64,000 bases of DNA, taken from NCBI RefSeq assembly GCF_914768025.1, contig NZ_CAJZCE010000009.1, positions 1 to 64,000 on the forward strand, in the 5' to 3' direction. This DNA comes from Snodgrassella gandavensis (GTDB lineage Bacteria; Pseudomonadota; Gammaproteobacteria; Burkholderiales; Neisseriaceae). Below, piece after piece: positions 48,329-58,654 of the stretch; the stretch's first letter is position 1, and every line of letters starts with the position of its first letter. The notes beneath the pieces are model-generated. The model was not told the DNA's origin, searched no databases, and saw nothing but the letters and a program-made list of their open reading frames with translations. The translations under genes were made by a program, and so were the position numbers.

Positions 48329-49516
48329 ATGTCTTTTTCTTCTTCCTGTATTCTGCCGCCAGCAATGTTGGGTATTCTGGGGGGGGGGCAACTGGGTGCG
48401 ATGTTCACTGTTGCTGCCAAAACAATGGGTTATCAGGTAACAGTTTTGGATCCTGACCCGAATGCCCCAGCAGCTCAGTATGCTGATGTGCATTTATGTG
48501 CGGCTTTTGATGATGCTGTTGCCTTGCAGAATATGGCCAGATGTGCGGCAGTGACGACTGAATTTGAAAATGTAAGTGCTGATTCAATGCGCTGGCTGGC
48601 ACAATATACTGAGGTGTCACCATCTGGTGATTGTGTGGCTATTGCACAGGACAGGCAGCAGGAGAAAGACTGGATTGCTAAAGCTGGGCTGGCTACTGTG
48701 CCGTTTTCGGTTATTTGTGCCGAGTCTGATATTGATAGCCATCTGGAAGAGTTACTGCCCGGAATTCTGAAAACGGCCACTCTGGGCTATGATGGAAAAG
48801 GGCAGATAGAAGTAGGCACTCTTGAAGAGTTGCGCGCGGCTTTTACACGATTGCAGAATGTGCGTTGTGTGTTGGAAAAAAAGGTGGATTTGCGTGCGGA
48901 AATATCTGTTGTTGTTGCGCGTTTGAATGAACAGCAAACCGTTTGTTTTCCACCGGCAGAAAATCAGCACGAAAATGGTATTCTGGCCTATTCATTAGTA
49001 CCAGCCAGATTGCCCCAGCCTGTATTGCAGCAGGCTGAACACATGGCAGTAAAATTGGCTCATGCCATGGATTATAAAGGGGTTCTGGCAGTTGAGATGT
49101 TTATTGTGGGCAATGAAATGCAATTACTTGTCAATGAAATTGCACCCCGACCGCACAACTCAGGCCATTACACTTTAGATGCCTGTATTTCTGACCAGTT
49201 TCAACAGCAGGTACGGCTGATGTGTGGTCTGCCACCGGCAGCTACTGATTTATTACAGCCTTGCTGTATGGCCAATATTCTCGGAGATGTCTGGCCAGCA
49301 CACGGGGAACCGGACTGGTGCACTGTGCTGAATCACAATACTGCCTGTTTACATCTGTATGGCAAAAAACAGGTACGGCTGGGTCGCAAGATGGGGCATT
49401 TTACTGTTCTGGCTGAAGATTCTGAACAGGCATGGCAAACGGCACGGTCTCTTCATCTTCACCTATACAATGATGCTCAAAATTTTTGCTCAACTGCACT
49501 AAATGTATCTTGTTGA
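48329..49516 (+). CDS. purK: 5-(carboxyamino)imidazole ribonucleotide synthase
   Basis: It uses ATP and bicarbonate to carboxylate AIR in purine synthesis. The 395-aa ATP-grasp protein shows LGILGGGQLGAM at the start, LKTATLGYDGKGQ, ATP-grasp AEISVVVAR, VEMFIVGNEMQLLVNEIAPRPHNSGHYT, and a closing domain. Codons for the three-Gly motif are all GGG, making a G10 tract at 48379-48388. purE is not nearby. The gene ends 31 bp before a SulP-like transporter. Confidence 0.95.
   Translation: MSFSSSCILPPAMLGILGGGQLGAMFTVAAKTMGYQVTVLDPDPNAPAAQYADVHLCAAFDDAVALQNMARCAAVTTEFENVSADSMRWLAQYTEVSPSGDCVAIAQDRQQEKDWIAKAGLATVPFSVICAESDIDSHLEELLPGILKTATLGYDGKGQIEVGTLEELRAAFTRLQNVRCVLEKKVDLRAEISVVVARLNEQQTVCFPPAENQHENGILAYSLVPARLPQPVLQQAEHMAVKLAHAMDYKGVLAVEMFIVGNEMQLLVNEIAPRPHNSGHYTLDACISDQFQQQVRLMCGLPPAATDLLQPCCMANILGDVWPAHGEPDWCTVLNHNTACLHLYGKKQVRLGRKMGHFTVLAEDSEQAWQTARSLHLHLYNDAQNFCSTALNVSC
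48379..48388 (+). repeat. Poly-G tract (G10) inside purK
   Basis: Ten consecutive G residues in codons 17-20 (CTG GGG GGG GGG). In Neisseriaceae, poly-G tracts of this length are slippage-prone and often switch genes. In this sequence purK is in frame. Confidence 0.85.
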
Positions 49517-49546
49517 TATGGGCAAAAAAATATTACTTTAAAATTG

Positions 49547-51082
49547 ATGGGCACAAAATTGTCTCCGCTACTAAGGTTTTCAAATGGCTGGATATTGCTA
49601 GGGTATGTATTACCGATGGCTCTGGCATGTGCCGGTATTGCCGGGCTACCTATATCAATGGTGCTGACCGGTGTTATATGTGCATTGTTGTGCAGTGTGC
49701 TTTTCTGTGGCCGAGAGAAGATATTGCTGACTCCATCGCCGTTTTCAGCATTAATGCTTATGGCATCAATAGCCTATTATGCTGGAGCAGTAACGGAACG
49801 GGTTGCTGTGGCCAGTATGCTGACTTTATTTACTGGTGTCTGGTTATTATTGCTGGCTATGGTATTACCCCGGCATTGTCTGAGCTGGATTGCCCGTCCG
49901 GTGTGGCATGGTGTTGGTGCGGGTACTGCTCTGACTTTGGTGGTGATGCTGGTGCCAATTATTCTTGGTGTTTCTGCCAATAGTAGTTCATGGCTGGAAC
50001 AGTGGGAACTTTTGGTTAACTGGCAAAGCTGGAACTGGCCAAGTGTGGTTCTGGCTGGATTAACCTTTGCTTTGTTGATACTGTGGAGAGCCAAATCTCA
50101 GCCCAAGGTTTTATGGGTGTTACTGCTGGTATGGATTCTCAGTCATATATGGCCGTTTTCATTTATCGGGATTGCTACGCCTGTTCAGCAAAGCTGGCAA
50201 CTCTGGCCTTTATTTCATCTGATGCACGCTGACTGGCCATTGCTGGTTTTTTTAAGTGCCACGGTAGCGCTGTTAATTTATGTGGAGATTTGCCAGTATT
50301 TACCCGATCAGTTTCGGCGTGGTGTTGGTATTATGGGATTGACCAATATACTAGCAGCAGTGGCTGGCGGTATGGTGGTCAGTGTGGGATATGTGGCTGA
50401 TCAGTCAGTGAAAATCAGGATTAATACTCTGATGGCAACGCTATTGCTGCTGGCACTGATTTATTGCTGGTCGTGGTGGACTTGTGTGCCTTTACCTGTG
50501 CTCGCGGTTATTGCGCTGTATATAATCTGTGTACAGATAAATTGGGGTGAATTGCGTTTATATTATCGGCAATGGGTTGATTTGCTGTGGCTGTGTACTT
50601 CAGCCATTCTGATTATTCTGTTTGGTATATATGCTGGTTTATGGCTGGTTATTTCGCTGGGACTGATAGTAATGTGCTGGCATTCGCTGCGTATGCATGC
50701 CTGGCCTGTATTATTGCCCGAAGTTCAGATTATGGCGCAGGAAGCTATCATTATTTTACCTCAGGTTTTGCTGTTTGCTAATGCCTGTACGCTATTACGG
50801 CGTAGCCACGATCTGGTTAATACATTAAATGTACAAAAAGTGTATCTGGATGTGAGTGCAGGTTGTCGTGCTGATGTTACTGTGTTTGTTTATTTACAGG
50901 CTCTGGCTCGTGAATTGCATCAGCAGAATAAAATGTTGTTTGTTTGTGGTCTGAGTGAGCAGGCATGTTTGGCGTTGATAGCCAAGAAACTAGATTATTT
51001 GTTGCCTGAGCAGTTTAGTACACTTGATGCTGAGTCTTTATTGATATATCAAAAGTATATGAGTGAGTCTTTGGTGCTATAA
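49547..51082 (+). CDS. Divergent SulP/SLC26-like membrane transporter with STAS-like tail
   Basis: 511 aa from the ATG at 49547. Twelve to fourteen hydrophobic helices fill residues 10-420. The N-terminal pattern GLPISMVLTGVICALLCSVLFCG and TPSPFSALMLMAS sits where SulP proteins have their substrate motif (usually SGPTA); the substitution makes the substrate uncertain. The last 90 residues (VQKVYLDVSAGCRADVTVFVYLQ) resemble a STAS domain. Similar proteins move sulfate, bicarbonate or dicarboxylates. There is no strong ribosome site. It lies between purK and hisC. Confidence 0.7.
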   Translation: MGTKLSPLLRFSNGWILLGYVLPMALACAGIAGLPISMVLTGVICALLCSVLFCGREKILLTPSPFSALMLMASIAYYAGAVTERVAVASMLTLFTGVWLLLLAMVLPRHCLSWIARPVWHGVGAGTALTLVVMLVPIILGVSANSSSWLEQWELLVNWQSWNWPSVVLAGLTFALLILWRAKSQPKVLWVLLLVWILSHIWPFSFIGIATPVQQSWQLWPLFHLMHADWPLLVFLSATVALLIYVEICQYLPDQFRRGVGIMGLTNILAAVAGGMVVSVGYVADQSVKIRINTLMATLLLLALIYCWSWWTCVPLPVLAVIALYIICVQINWGELRLYYRQWVDLLWLCTSAILIILFGIYAGLWLVISLGLIVMCWHSLRMHAWPVLLPEVQIMAQEAIIILPQVLLFANACTLLRRSHDLVNTLNVQKVYLDVSAGCRADVTVFVYLQALARELHQQNKMLFVCGLSEQACLALIAKKLDYLLPEQFSTLDAESLLIYQKYMSESLVL

Positions 51083-51168
51083 GATATTCTGTTTATTGTT
51101 GCTGATGCCGGTAGTCAGGTATGATTAATTTATATTGAATATTTATTGTAGTCGGCAGGGAGGGAGAA

Positions 51169-52230
51169 ATGAGTAAATTCTGGAGTGACAAAACGAGTTG
51201 TTTACAGCCTTACGTACCTGGAGAGCAGCCTAAATTAACCAATCTGGTTAAGCTGAATACCAATGAAAATCCATTTCCGCCATCGCCTATGGTTCTGACT
51301 GCGATGCGGAAAGCAATTAATGATGATTTGCGTTTATACCCGGATCCGAGTGCGGATAACTTAAAGCAGACCATTGCTGACTATTATGGTTTGCACAAAC
51401 AGCAGGTTTTTGTGGGTAATGGTTCAGATGAGGTGCTGGCACAGGCATTTGCTGCTTTTTTTCAGGGCAAACAGCAGTTATTGTTGCCAGATATTAGCTA
51501 TAGTTTTTATCCGGTATATTGCCAATTGTATGATGTTGAAGCTTGTTATGTGCCTCTGAATGAGCATTTTTCCCTGAATCCTGCCGATTATTATGGTGCT
51601 CGGGCGGGGGTGATTTTCCCCAATCCGAATGCGCCGACTGGCTGTATTTTGCCGTTGGCACAAATTGAGCTGATATTGCAGGCCAATCCTGATTGTGTGG
51701 TACTGGTAGATGAGGCTTATATTGATTTCGGTGGTGAGTCTGCAGTCAGGCTGATTGATGATTATCCTAATCTGCTGGTAGTGCAGACGCTGTCTAAATC
51801 CCGTTCGCTGGCAGGAATGCGGATTGGTCTGGCAATGGGACATGCTGATTTGATTGAGGGGCTGGAGCGGGTTAAGAACAGTTTTAATTCCTATCCGCTT
51901 GACCGGGTAGCACAGGCTGCTGCTATTGCAGCATTCACTGATGATGACTATTTCCATTTTACTTGTGCCAAGGTGATTAAAAATCGTATCTGGCTAACTG
52001 AACAGTTGCAGCGAATGGAGTTTGAGGTTTTGCCTTCTGAAGCCAATTTTGTATTTGCACGCCATGGTAGCAAAGAAGCAGCACAGATTGCCGCCTTCTT
52101 GCGGCAGCATGGTGTCGTTGTACGTCATTTTCAGCAGGAACGAATCAGTAATTTTCTGCGCATCAGTGTTGGAACGCAGGAACAACAACAACGGCTAATT
52201 GCGGTGCTGGAGGAAATGCTGGCGCAATAA
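51169..52230 (+). CDS. hisC: Histidinol-phosphate aminotransferase
   Basis: A PLP enzyme of 353 aa that transaminates imidazole-acetol phosphate with glutamate in histidine synthesis. Motifs: [43 protein letters not shown] (Tyr and Asp near the cofactor) and the Schiff-base Lys in [14 protein letters not shown] (about K213). GGGAGGGAGAA precedes the ATG. It may share a transcript with the transporter upstream. Confidence 0.96.
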   Translation: MSKFWSDKTSCLQPYVPGEQPKLTNLVKLNTNENPFPPSPMVLTAMRKAINDDLRLYPDPSADNLKQTIADYYGLHKQQVFVGNGSDEVLAQAFAAFFQGKQQLLLPDISYSFYPVYCQLYDVEACYVPLNEHFSLNPADYYGARAGVIFPNPNAPTGCILPLAQIELILQANPDCVVLVDEAYIDFGGESAVRLIDDYPNLLVVQTLSKSRSLAGMRIGLAMGHADLIEGLERVKNSFNSYPLDRVAQAAAIAAFTDDDYFHFTCAKVIKNRIWLTEQLQRMEFEVLPSEANFVFARHGSKEAAQIAAFLRQHGVVVRHFQQERISNFLRISVGTQEQQQRLIAVLEEMLAQ

Positions 52231-52292
52231 GCTGATTTTTAGCAGTCTTACTGTCTGGATAACGATAGTTGATATGGGTGGGCAAAAGCTGT

Positions 52293-53279
52293 TTATTGTG
52301 TCTGTGCTGGTATGAATGATTGGCAGAGTTCATAATCATCTGCCAGTAATTCAAACTGGAAATGCTGATTAGATTTGATAAATATTTTTTTATCTTTTGT
52401 GACGAATATGGCGCCCATATCTTTGTGTTTTTCCAGTTCATTCAGCCCTAGTCTGACGCCAAAGCCATACAGAATGGTTGAATAGATATCCCCTGTTAAT
52501 GAATTATCTGAAATGATGGTTACACTTTGCAGTTCATTATCCAGTGGATAGCCGGTAAACGGGTCGATAATGTGGTGATAAAGCTGGTTATTGAAAATAA
52601 AATAACGCTCATAAATCCCAGAAGTAACCACAGATTTGTTCTGCACATGCAGTATGCCGAGTAAGCTGTCTGCAGTGGCAAAGGGACGTTTCAAACCGAT
52701 ATGCCAGTGCTGATTGGAGGTAAGCGGTGAGCAGCCAATGGTTAATACATTGCCGCCACAATTGATGATAGCCTGATGAATGCCATATTGAGCCAGTACT
52801 AGTCTGGTAATATCGGCAATATAGCCTTTGGCGATGGCGCCCAAATCAATTTCCATACCAGCTTTGGCCAGATACACTGTATGATTTGCCTGATCCAGCT
52901 CGATTAGATGTGGATTGGTCAGGGTTAATCGGTGTGCTATTTCTTTTGCCGGAGGAATACTGTGTCCATTAAAGCCGATTTTCCATAGCTTGACTATTGG
53001 GCCAATGGCAAAGTTAAAGCGGCTGTGCGGCAGCAGGCTGGCTGCTTTTGCTTGTCGGATTAAATCAAATACCAGTTGACTTACTGCTACCGGCTGTTTG
53101 CCGGCAGCATGGTTAATGCTCATCACTTCTGAATGGTCACGGTTAACGGTTAAACGTGTTTCCAGAACCTGAATGGTGTTGAAAACTGCTGCTACTGCTA
53201 GCTGGTTTTCAACGAACAGTTGCAGGGAAACAGTTGTTCCCATGAGCTGTTGGCTATAGGTGTAACATGAACCAGACAT
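52293..53279 (-). CDS. apbE: FAD:protein FMN transferase (ApbE family), probably cytoplasmic
   Basis: It attaches FMN to a Thr or Ser of target proteins through a phosphoester bond, using FAD and Mg2+. The 328-aa protein has MGTTVSLQL, RFNFAIGPIVKLW, EIDLGAIAKGYIADI and the metal-binding DPFTGYPLDNELQSVTII. It has no signal peptide or lipobox, unlike the periplasmic ApbE of Rnf/Nqr systems. It lies 24 bp after the flavoprotein gene on the same strand, so its target is most likely that protein, which carries the modification motif (see 53303). Confidence 0.93.
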   Translation of the reverse strand: MSGSCYTYSQQLMGTTVSLQLFVENQLAVAAVFNTIQVLETRLTVNRDHSEVMSINHAAGKQPVAVSQLVFDLIRQAKAASLLPHSRFNFAIGPIVKLWKIGFNGHSIPPAKEIAHRLTLTNPHLIELDQANHTVYLAKAGMEIDLGAIAKGYIADITRLVLAQYGIHQAIINCGGNVLTIGCSPLTSNQHWHIGLKRPFATADSLLGILHVQNKSVVTSGIYERYFIFNNQLYHHIIDPFTGYPLDNELQSVTIISDNSLTGDIYSTILYGFGVRLGLNELEKHKDMGAIFVTKDKKIFIKSNQHFQFELLADDYELCQSFIPAQTQ

Positions 53280-53302
53280 GGTGATGAGTTATGTGTTAAT
53301 AA

Positions 53303-56080
53303 TTAATGGTTTTTAGCATAAGCGGCAGCCTGATCACCAGCCTGAATACCAAAGATGATGATATCGGCAATGGCATTGCCACCTATGCGGTTGCCACCAT
53401 GCACGCCTCCAGCTACTTCACCTGCAGCATAGGCGCCTTCAATAACCTGTGCACGGGTATCCAGTACTTCGGTGTTGGTATTGATGGTTACACCGCCCAT
53501 GGTATGGTGGATGCCCGGAGCAATCTGAATAGCGTAAAAGGATGGCCGGTTTAATGGGTGGCGCATGCCGGTAGTACGCCCGAAATCTTCATCATGTTGC
53601 TGTTCTACAAAATGGTTATAGCATTCTACAGTGTTGGCAAGATTCTCGGCATTGATGTTCAGTTTATCGGCCAGTTCTGCTAGTGAGGTAGCTTGTACTG
53701 CCAGTCCTTTGCTGATATAAGTTTCTGCTGCCTTGTTTTCAGTTCGAATTTGTTCATCAAACAGTATGTAAGCATAATGTTCAGGCAGGGCAATAATGCT
53801 GTTGGAAACTTTGTCACGCGTATCCAGTTCATTGACAAAGCGTTTACCGTACTGCGATACCAGAATGGCACCACCACCGCGAATGGATTCTGAAATCAGA
53901 TAGGCTGTATTTTGTTCTACTGTGGGGTGAATCTGTATTTCATTCATGTCGACAGTACCGGCACCGATTTTCTGTAACAGTGCAATGCCTGAACCAGTGG
54001 CACCTTTATGGTTGGTGGTAACAAAATTAGCTAAATCAGGCCGGTAATGTGTAACCATCTGTGCATTGGCACCAAAGCCGCCGGTTGCGACAATGACTGC
54101 TTTGGTGCTGATGCGTTGTTCATTGCCTTCTTCGTCGCACACCATTACTGCGTTAATACGGCCATCTTTCATTTCAATATCAGTAACAGAGGTATCGAGC
54201 ATTACTTCAATGCCGCGATCATTGATGTTTTTCAGCAGGCCACTAATCAGATAACCACCAACGGCTGCGCCACTGTCTGGGCGATGGGTACGGTCTACAC
54301 TCATACCGCCGGTAGTGGTTAAATTATTTAATTGAATTCCTTTTTCATCCAGCCAATCTATCGCTGCCGGAGCATGTTCGACAAAATAGTGCAATAATTG
54401 CGGATTGTTTTTGTTTTTACCGCCTTTAAGCGTTTCATTATAGAACCATTCTTTATGGTCGATAATCCCCGCCTGTTGCTGGAAACGGGTTTCCGCTGCA
54501 TTCATGCCGGCTGAGGCTTTGTTGGTATTACCACCAGTGACCGGCATTTTTTCAATGATGATAACTGAAGTACCTTTATCATGTGCTTCAATGGCTGCGG
54601 CCAGACCGGCTCCACCACTACCCACTACAACTACATCACAGGATTTGTCATCAGCATCGCCACCTTCGACGATGGTGGCCACTTTGTAAGAAGTAGATAT
54701 GGCTTTGGTAACTGCTTTTTTAAATGCATCACATTGTGAAGTAGCACCACTGATTGCATCTACATATGGGCTGTTAGCGGCCAGAATACGCTCTTTGATT
54801 TCATTAAAATTACGAATGGAAACGTGATCCAGTTGTTCGGTATTGACCAGTGACAGGTCTTTAATAAAGTCCTGTCCCAGCTCAACATTGATAACGAATT
54901 TATTGTCAAAATCGTCACTAACGGTTTGCTGATAAGTGCCGGCATGGAATTTTTTCGTATTGATTTCACGTACCATGCTGTGAATAAGGGGAAAACGCCA
55001 TAATGGTTCTGGTATGCACAGGTTAGCCCGCTGGTCGCTATTCATGGATAGCTGTAAATCATTTTGGCTCTGAATACGCTCAGCCCAGTCAGGATAAGCT
55101 ACACAGGCTCTTCCGGCCGCAACCAGATCATAGCCATGTGCCATTGCGGTTTCTGCATCGGTCTTATTCACGACATTACCCACGCCGATAACCGGTATTT
55201 TGGCCAGTGTGGCAGAACGTAGCTGCATGTATTTATCAATTAATGGGGTTTCATCGCTGCTGTCAATAATGGATGGGCGTAATGTGGCCGCCATGGAAAA
55301 ATGGACATAGTCTAAACCGGCTTGAGCCAGTTTATCTAGCAGGAATAGGGAATCTTCAAAGGTAATACCCGGCACTTCCAGTTCTTCCGGTGAGAACCGG
55401 TAACCGATAATAAATTCGCTAGTGGCATGTTTCTGTGCCATCTGCCGGCTGATTTCCAGCACTGCCAGCGGGAAGCGGGTACGGTTTTCGCGGCTGCCGC
55501 CCCATTTGTCCTGCCGCTGATTGGCATGAGGTGAGAAAAACTGCTGAATCAGATAGGTGTTGGCACCGTGAATTTCAATACCATCAAAACCTGCGGCAAT
55601 TGCGCGCCGTGCCGCTTCGCCAAATTTACCAATCATGTCTTCAACTTCACCGGCTGTCATGGCTACCGGTGCAGTTGCATTCGGTCGTGGAATAGCGATG
55701 GCACTGGGACCTATAGGTGTCTTGCCGCCGATTAGCTGGGGCTCTACCATACGCCCGCCATGATAGATTTGTATAACCGCTTTGGATCCGCGTTCTTTTA
55801 TGGCGGCGGCCAACTGACTCAGGCCTTCAATGCAGTCATCGTTGTGAATACCTATTGCACCGGGAAAGGCTGGCCCTAGTGCATCTACATAGCCGCATTC
55901 AACAATTACTGTGCCTATACTGCCAGAACGCTCCCGATAATAATCAATCAAGTTATCAGTAACAGTACCATCATAAAAGCCACAGCAGGTAGTCATGGGC
56001 GCCATCACCAGACGGTTTTTTAGTACAACACCGTTGGGTAAGGTAAGCGGATTAAAAAGGGGAGAAGATGGATTATTCAT
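53303..56080 (-). CDS. Old-yellow-enzyme / FMN-binding / flavoprotein reductase fusion (fumarate-reductase-like)
   Basis: 925 aa from the ATG at 56078-56080, with no export signal. Residues 1-360 form an OYE-type TIM barrel (HGANTYLIQQFFSPHANQR, DKWGGSRENRTRFP) able to take electrons from NADH. Residues of about 375-465 are an FMN_bind domain with the flavinylation motif DAISGATSQ. Residues of about 480-925 are a FAD_binding_2 flavoprotein (GSGGAGLAAAIEAHDKG, SIRGGGAILVSQYGKRFVNE, IHHTMGGV, GGVHGGNRIGGNAI), holding the His/Arg catalytic set of fumarate reductases. This matches the cytoplasmic NADH:fumarate oxidoreductase of Klebsiella with its ApbE partner. Fumarate, urocanate, acrylate or another enoate is possible as substrate. 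It would recycle NADH when respiration is limited. Confidence 0.88.
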   Translation of the reverse strand: MNNPSSPLFNPLTLPNGVVLKNRLVMAPMTTCCGFYDGTVTDNLIDYYRERSGSIGTVIVECGYVDALGPAFPGAIGIHNDDCIEGLSQLAAAIKERGSKAVIQIYHGGRMVEPQLIGGKTPIGPSAIAIPRPNATAPVAMTAGEVEDMIGKFGEAARRAIAAGFDGIEIHGANTYLIQQFFSPHANQRQDKWGGSRENRTRFPLAVLEISRQMAQKHATSEFIIGYRFSPEELEVPGITFEDSLFLLDKLAQAGLDYVHFSMAATLRPSIIDSSDETPLIDKYMQLRSATLAKIPVIGVGNVVNKTDAETAMAHGYDLVAAGRACVAYPDWAERIQSQNDLQLSMNSDQRANLCIPEPLWRFPLIHSMVREINTKKFHAGTYQQTVSDDFDNKFVINVELGQDFIKDLSLVNTEQLDHVSIRNFNEIKERILAANSPYVDAISGATSQCDAFKKAVTKAISTSYKVATIVEGGDADDKSCDVVVVGSGGAGLAAAIEAHDKGTSVIIIEKMPVTGGNTNKASAGMNAAETRFQQQAGIIDHKEWFYNETLKGGKNKNNPQLLHYFVEHAPAAIDWLDEKGIQLNNLTTTGGMSVDRTHRPDSGAAVGGYLISGLLKNINDRGIEVMLDTSVTDIEMKDGRINAVMVCDEEGNEQRISTKAVIVATGGFGANAQMVTHYRPDLANFVTTNHKGATGSGIALLQKIGAGTVDMNEIQIHPTVEQNTAYLISESIRGGGAILVSQYGKRFVNELDTRDKVSNSIIALPEHYAYILFDEQIRTENKAAETYISKGLAVQATSLAELADKLNINAENLANTVECYNHFVEQQHDEDFGRTTGMRHPLNRPSFYAIQIAPGIHHTMGGVTINTNTEVLDTRAQVIEGAYAAGEVAGGVHGGNRIGGNAIADIIIFGIQAGDQAAAYAKNH

Positions 56081-56678
56081 ATTCAATGCTAATTAATCAA
56101 AACTTGGTATAAAAAAGAAATATGCGCATGGTAGCGTAAAACCTGAGAGCTTATCTATTGAATAAAATGTATAAATATAACAAAGGCATGTATTTAATTT
56201 ATTGTATTGATACGTGTCAAATTTAGCTGGTTAAATCTGGTAAAGTAGATAGTTTATAAATGAATATATTTTTGGGTATTGTCATATATGTCTTTCTGCT
56301 GATTGATTGCTAGGATTAGATTTCTGGTTAGGACAGCAGACGTATCCTGCGTAATATTGCATTGGAAATATGCATTTTCTGATATCTGGCTATGTATAGG
56401 CGCTTTCTGACAGAATAAAATAATTAAGAATATTGCTGCTACATCTAAGGGTAGCAGTATTGGTTTTAAGTTTGCTAATATTGATATAAATATTCAAAAT
56501 ATATAAATTTCATATGGTTATATTATTTATTTGGCTGTAATGAGATGATTTTTAACATGTGCAGAGAGAGTGAGTTTATTTTTCTAACAAATATTAACAA
56601 TTGCACAATGAGACACAAACATGACGTTGCTTGCCGTGCTCAGGTACAATCTGTTTTTTCTATTGAAATATAGCACTC
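56081..56678. other. Divergent region between flavoprotein fusion and lolC
   Basis: About 600 bp, AT-rich, with no gene. A small hairpin (CTGCTAC at 56436-56442, GTAGCAG at 56451-56457) sits in the middle. The last 60 bases hold the probable lolC promoter. The leftward promoter near 56100-56300 could not be placed. Confidence 0.55.
56621..56650 (+). promoter_or_regulatory. Possible sigma-70 promoter of lolC
   Basis: TACAAT at 56645-56650 has ATGACG at 56621-56626 with an 18-bp gap, 29 bp ahead of the lolC ATG. Weak -35, near-perfect -10. Confidence 0.4.
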
Positions 56679-57929
56679 ATGGCATCTCTTGAAACATGGA
56701 TTGGCTTACGTTATTTACGCGCCAAGAAACGTAATGGGTTTATGTCATTCATCACTGTGGTATCGATTGCTGGTATCGCGCTTGGCGTAGCAACATTAAT
56801 TGTTGTATTGGCGGTGATGAGTGGTTTTCAAAAAGAAATCCGTAATCAATTACTCAGTGTGGCTCCTCATGCTGAAATGGGATTTTATGAAAACAGTCTG
56901 GATCAGCACTGGCAGGATTTACAGAAGCTGGTAAAAGATAATCCTCAGGTGGTGGGATCGGCACCTTATGTGGCTGATCAGGCATTACTGGCTAATGCAG
57001 GTGAAGTACGTGGCGTGCAAATTCGCGGGATTGATCCGGCACAGGAAAGTAATGTTGCTGATTATGGTCAGGGAATGCCTAAAAATGGTTTTGCCAGTCT
57101 TAAACCGGGTGAGTTTGGTATTCTTTTGGGTAAAGACCTCGCTGACGGGCTTGGTGCCAATATTGGCGACAAGGTTACTGTAATCACGCCAGATGGCAAT
57201 GTAACACCAGCCGGCATGGTGCCGCGTTTAAAACAGTTTACTTTGGTAGGTGTGATTAAAACGAAGATTTATGAGGTGGATAATACGCTTGCCTTAACCC
57301 ATATCACCGATGCGCAAAAACTGTATCGGCTAGGGAATAATGTGAGCGGTGTACGCCTGAAGCTGGCTGATCCGCAGAATGCACCCTTTATGGTTCAAAA
57401 ATTTGTACCGGTAAAACTACGGAATGAGATCTGGATTCGCGACTGGACTTTCCAGAATCGCAGCTATTTTGATGCGGTGCAGATGGAAAAACGCATACTG
57501 TTCATTATTCTGTTGTTAATTATTGCTGTAGCATCCTTTAATCTGGTATCGTCTTTAGTGATGGCTGTGACTGAAAAACAGGCTGATATTGCTATATTGC
57601 GCACACTGGGACTTTCTCCGGGAGGCGTAATGCGCATTTTTATGATTCAGGGGGCAGTAGCCGGATTTTTCGGTACCTTTTTTGGGGTGCTTTTCGGGGT
57701 GTCGCTCGGATTGAGTATCGGTCGCATCGTTGCTTTTTTTGAGCAAATGACTGGCAAACACTTAATTACATCCCAGATTTATTTTGTGAATTATTTGCCT
57801 ACGGATGTCAAATTTTCTGATGTATGTATGATTGCCGTGATTTCTTTATTGCTGGCTTTTGTCGCCACACTGTATCCAAGCTGGCGTGCCGCCAAAACGC
57901 AACCGGCAGAGGCTTTGCGCTATGAATAA
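56679..57929 (+). CDS. lolC: Lipoprotein-releasing ABC transporter permease LolC/LolE type
   Basis: 416 aa with four membrane segments: one near 20-45 ([21 protein letters not shown]) and three near 270-400, separated by a large periplasmic domain (50-265). It follows E. coli LolC/LolE closely, including [17 protein letters not shown] and [16 protein letters not shown]. With LolD it extracts outer-membrane lipoproteins from the inner membrane and hands them to LolA. Only one permease is present here, so it may act as a homodimer (LolF type) or pair with a remote gene. lolD overlaps its end by 8 bp. Confidence 0.93.
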   Translation: MASLETWIGLRYLRAKKRNGFMSFITVVSIAGIALGVATLIVVLAVMSGFQKEIRNQLLSVAPHAEMGFYENSLDQHWQDLQKLVKDNPQVVGSAPYVADQALLANAGEVRGVQIRGIDPAQESNVADYGQGMPKNGFASLKPGEFGILLGKDLADGLGANIGDKVTVITPDGNVTPAGMVPRLKQFTLVGVIKTKIYEVDNTLALTHITDAQKLYRLGNNVSGVRLKLADPQNAPFMVQKFVPVKLRNEIWIRDWTFQNRSYFDAVQMEKRILFIILLLIIAVASFNLVSSLVMAVTEKQADIAILRTLGLSPGGVMRIFMIQGAVAGFFGTFFGVLFGVSLGLSIGRIVAFFEQMTGKHLITSQIYFVNYLPTDVKFSDVCMIAVISLLLAFVATLYPSWRAAKTQPAEALRYE

Positions 57930-58617
57930 ACCTGAGTATGTTATTGAATGTGAGCATGTCAGTAAAACCTATGATGACGGGTATTTACAGGTATCGGTGC
58001 TGGATGATTTGCATTTTAATGTGAGGCGCGGCCAGAGTATCAGTATTGTTGGTGCTTCCGGTAGCGGAAAATCCACTTTGCTGCATCTGCTTGGGGGGCT
58101 GGATACCCCCAGTGGTGGCGCAATACGTCTGATGGGGCAGGATATAACCCAGTTGAGTCAGAAGGCCATAGGTCAGTTGCGTAATCAGTATCTGGGTTTT
58201 GTTTATCAGTTTCATCATTTGTTGCCAGAGTTTTCAGCATTAGAAAATGTGATGATGCCTTTGCTGATAGGGCGCATGTCTAAAGCTCAGGCTGAAGAAC
58301 AGGCGAAAACAATACTGGATAAAGTGGGGTTGAAACAGCGTATGGCTCACCGTCCGGGTGAGCTGTCTGGCGGGGAGCGGCAACGGGCTGCAATTGCACG
58401 GGCTATGGTTACTCATCCCGCCTGTATATTGGCCGACGAGCCAACTGGCAATCTGGATCGAAAAAACGCCAGTAATGTACTGGATATAATGCTGGATTTA
58501 CAGCATGAGCTGGATACCAGTCTGGTTGTAGTGACTCATGATGATGAGTTGGCCGGCCGTTTTGATGAGGTTTTAACGGTAAAAGACGGCAGATTAGCGC
58601 CATTTATTGCTAACTGA
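57922..58617 (+). CDS. lolD: Lipoprotein-releasing ABC transporter ATPase LolD
   Basis: 231 aa from the ATG at 57922, which overlaps the lolC stop by 8 bp. An upstream frame start at 57859 lies inside lolC. It has Walker [11 protein letters not shown]-loop [19 protein letters not shown], signature [15 protein letters not shown], Walker [12 protein letters not shown] and switch His VVTHD. The LolD-type length and neighbour make the assignment firm. It drives lipoprotein release with LolC. Confidence 0.95.
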   Translation: MNKPEYVIECEHVSKTYDDGYLQVSVLDDLHFNVRRGQSISIVGASGSGKSTLLHLLGGLDTPSGGAIRLMGQDITQLSQKAIGQLRNQYLGFVYQFHHLLPEFSALENVMMPLLIGRMSKAQAEEQAKTILDKVGLKQRMAHRPGELSGGERQRAAIARAMVTHPACILADEPTGNLDRKNASNVLDIMLDLQHELDTSLVVVTHDDELAGRFDEVLTVKDGRLAPFIAN

Positions 58618-58654
58618 TACTGAAATCGTATTTTTTCATCATGGTTGATTGAGC

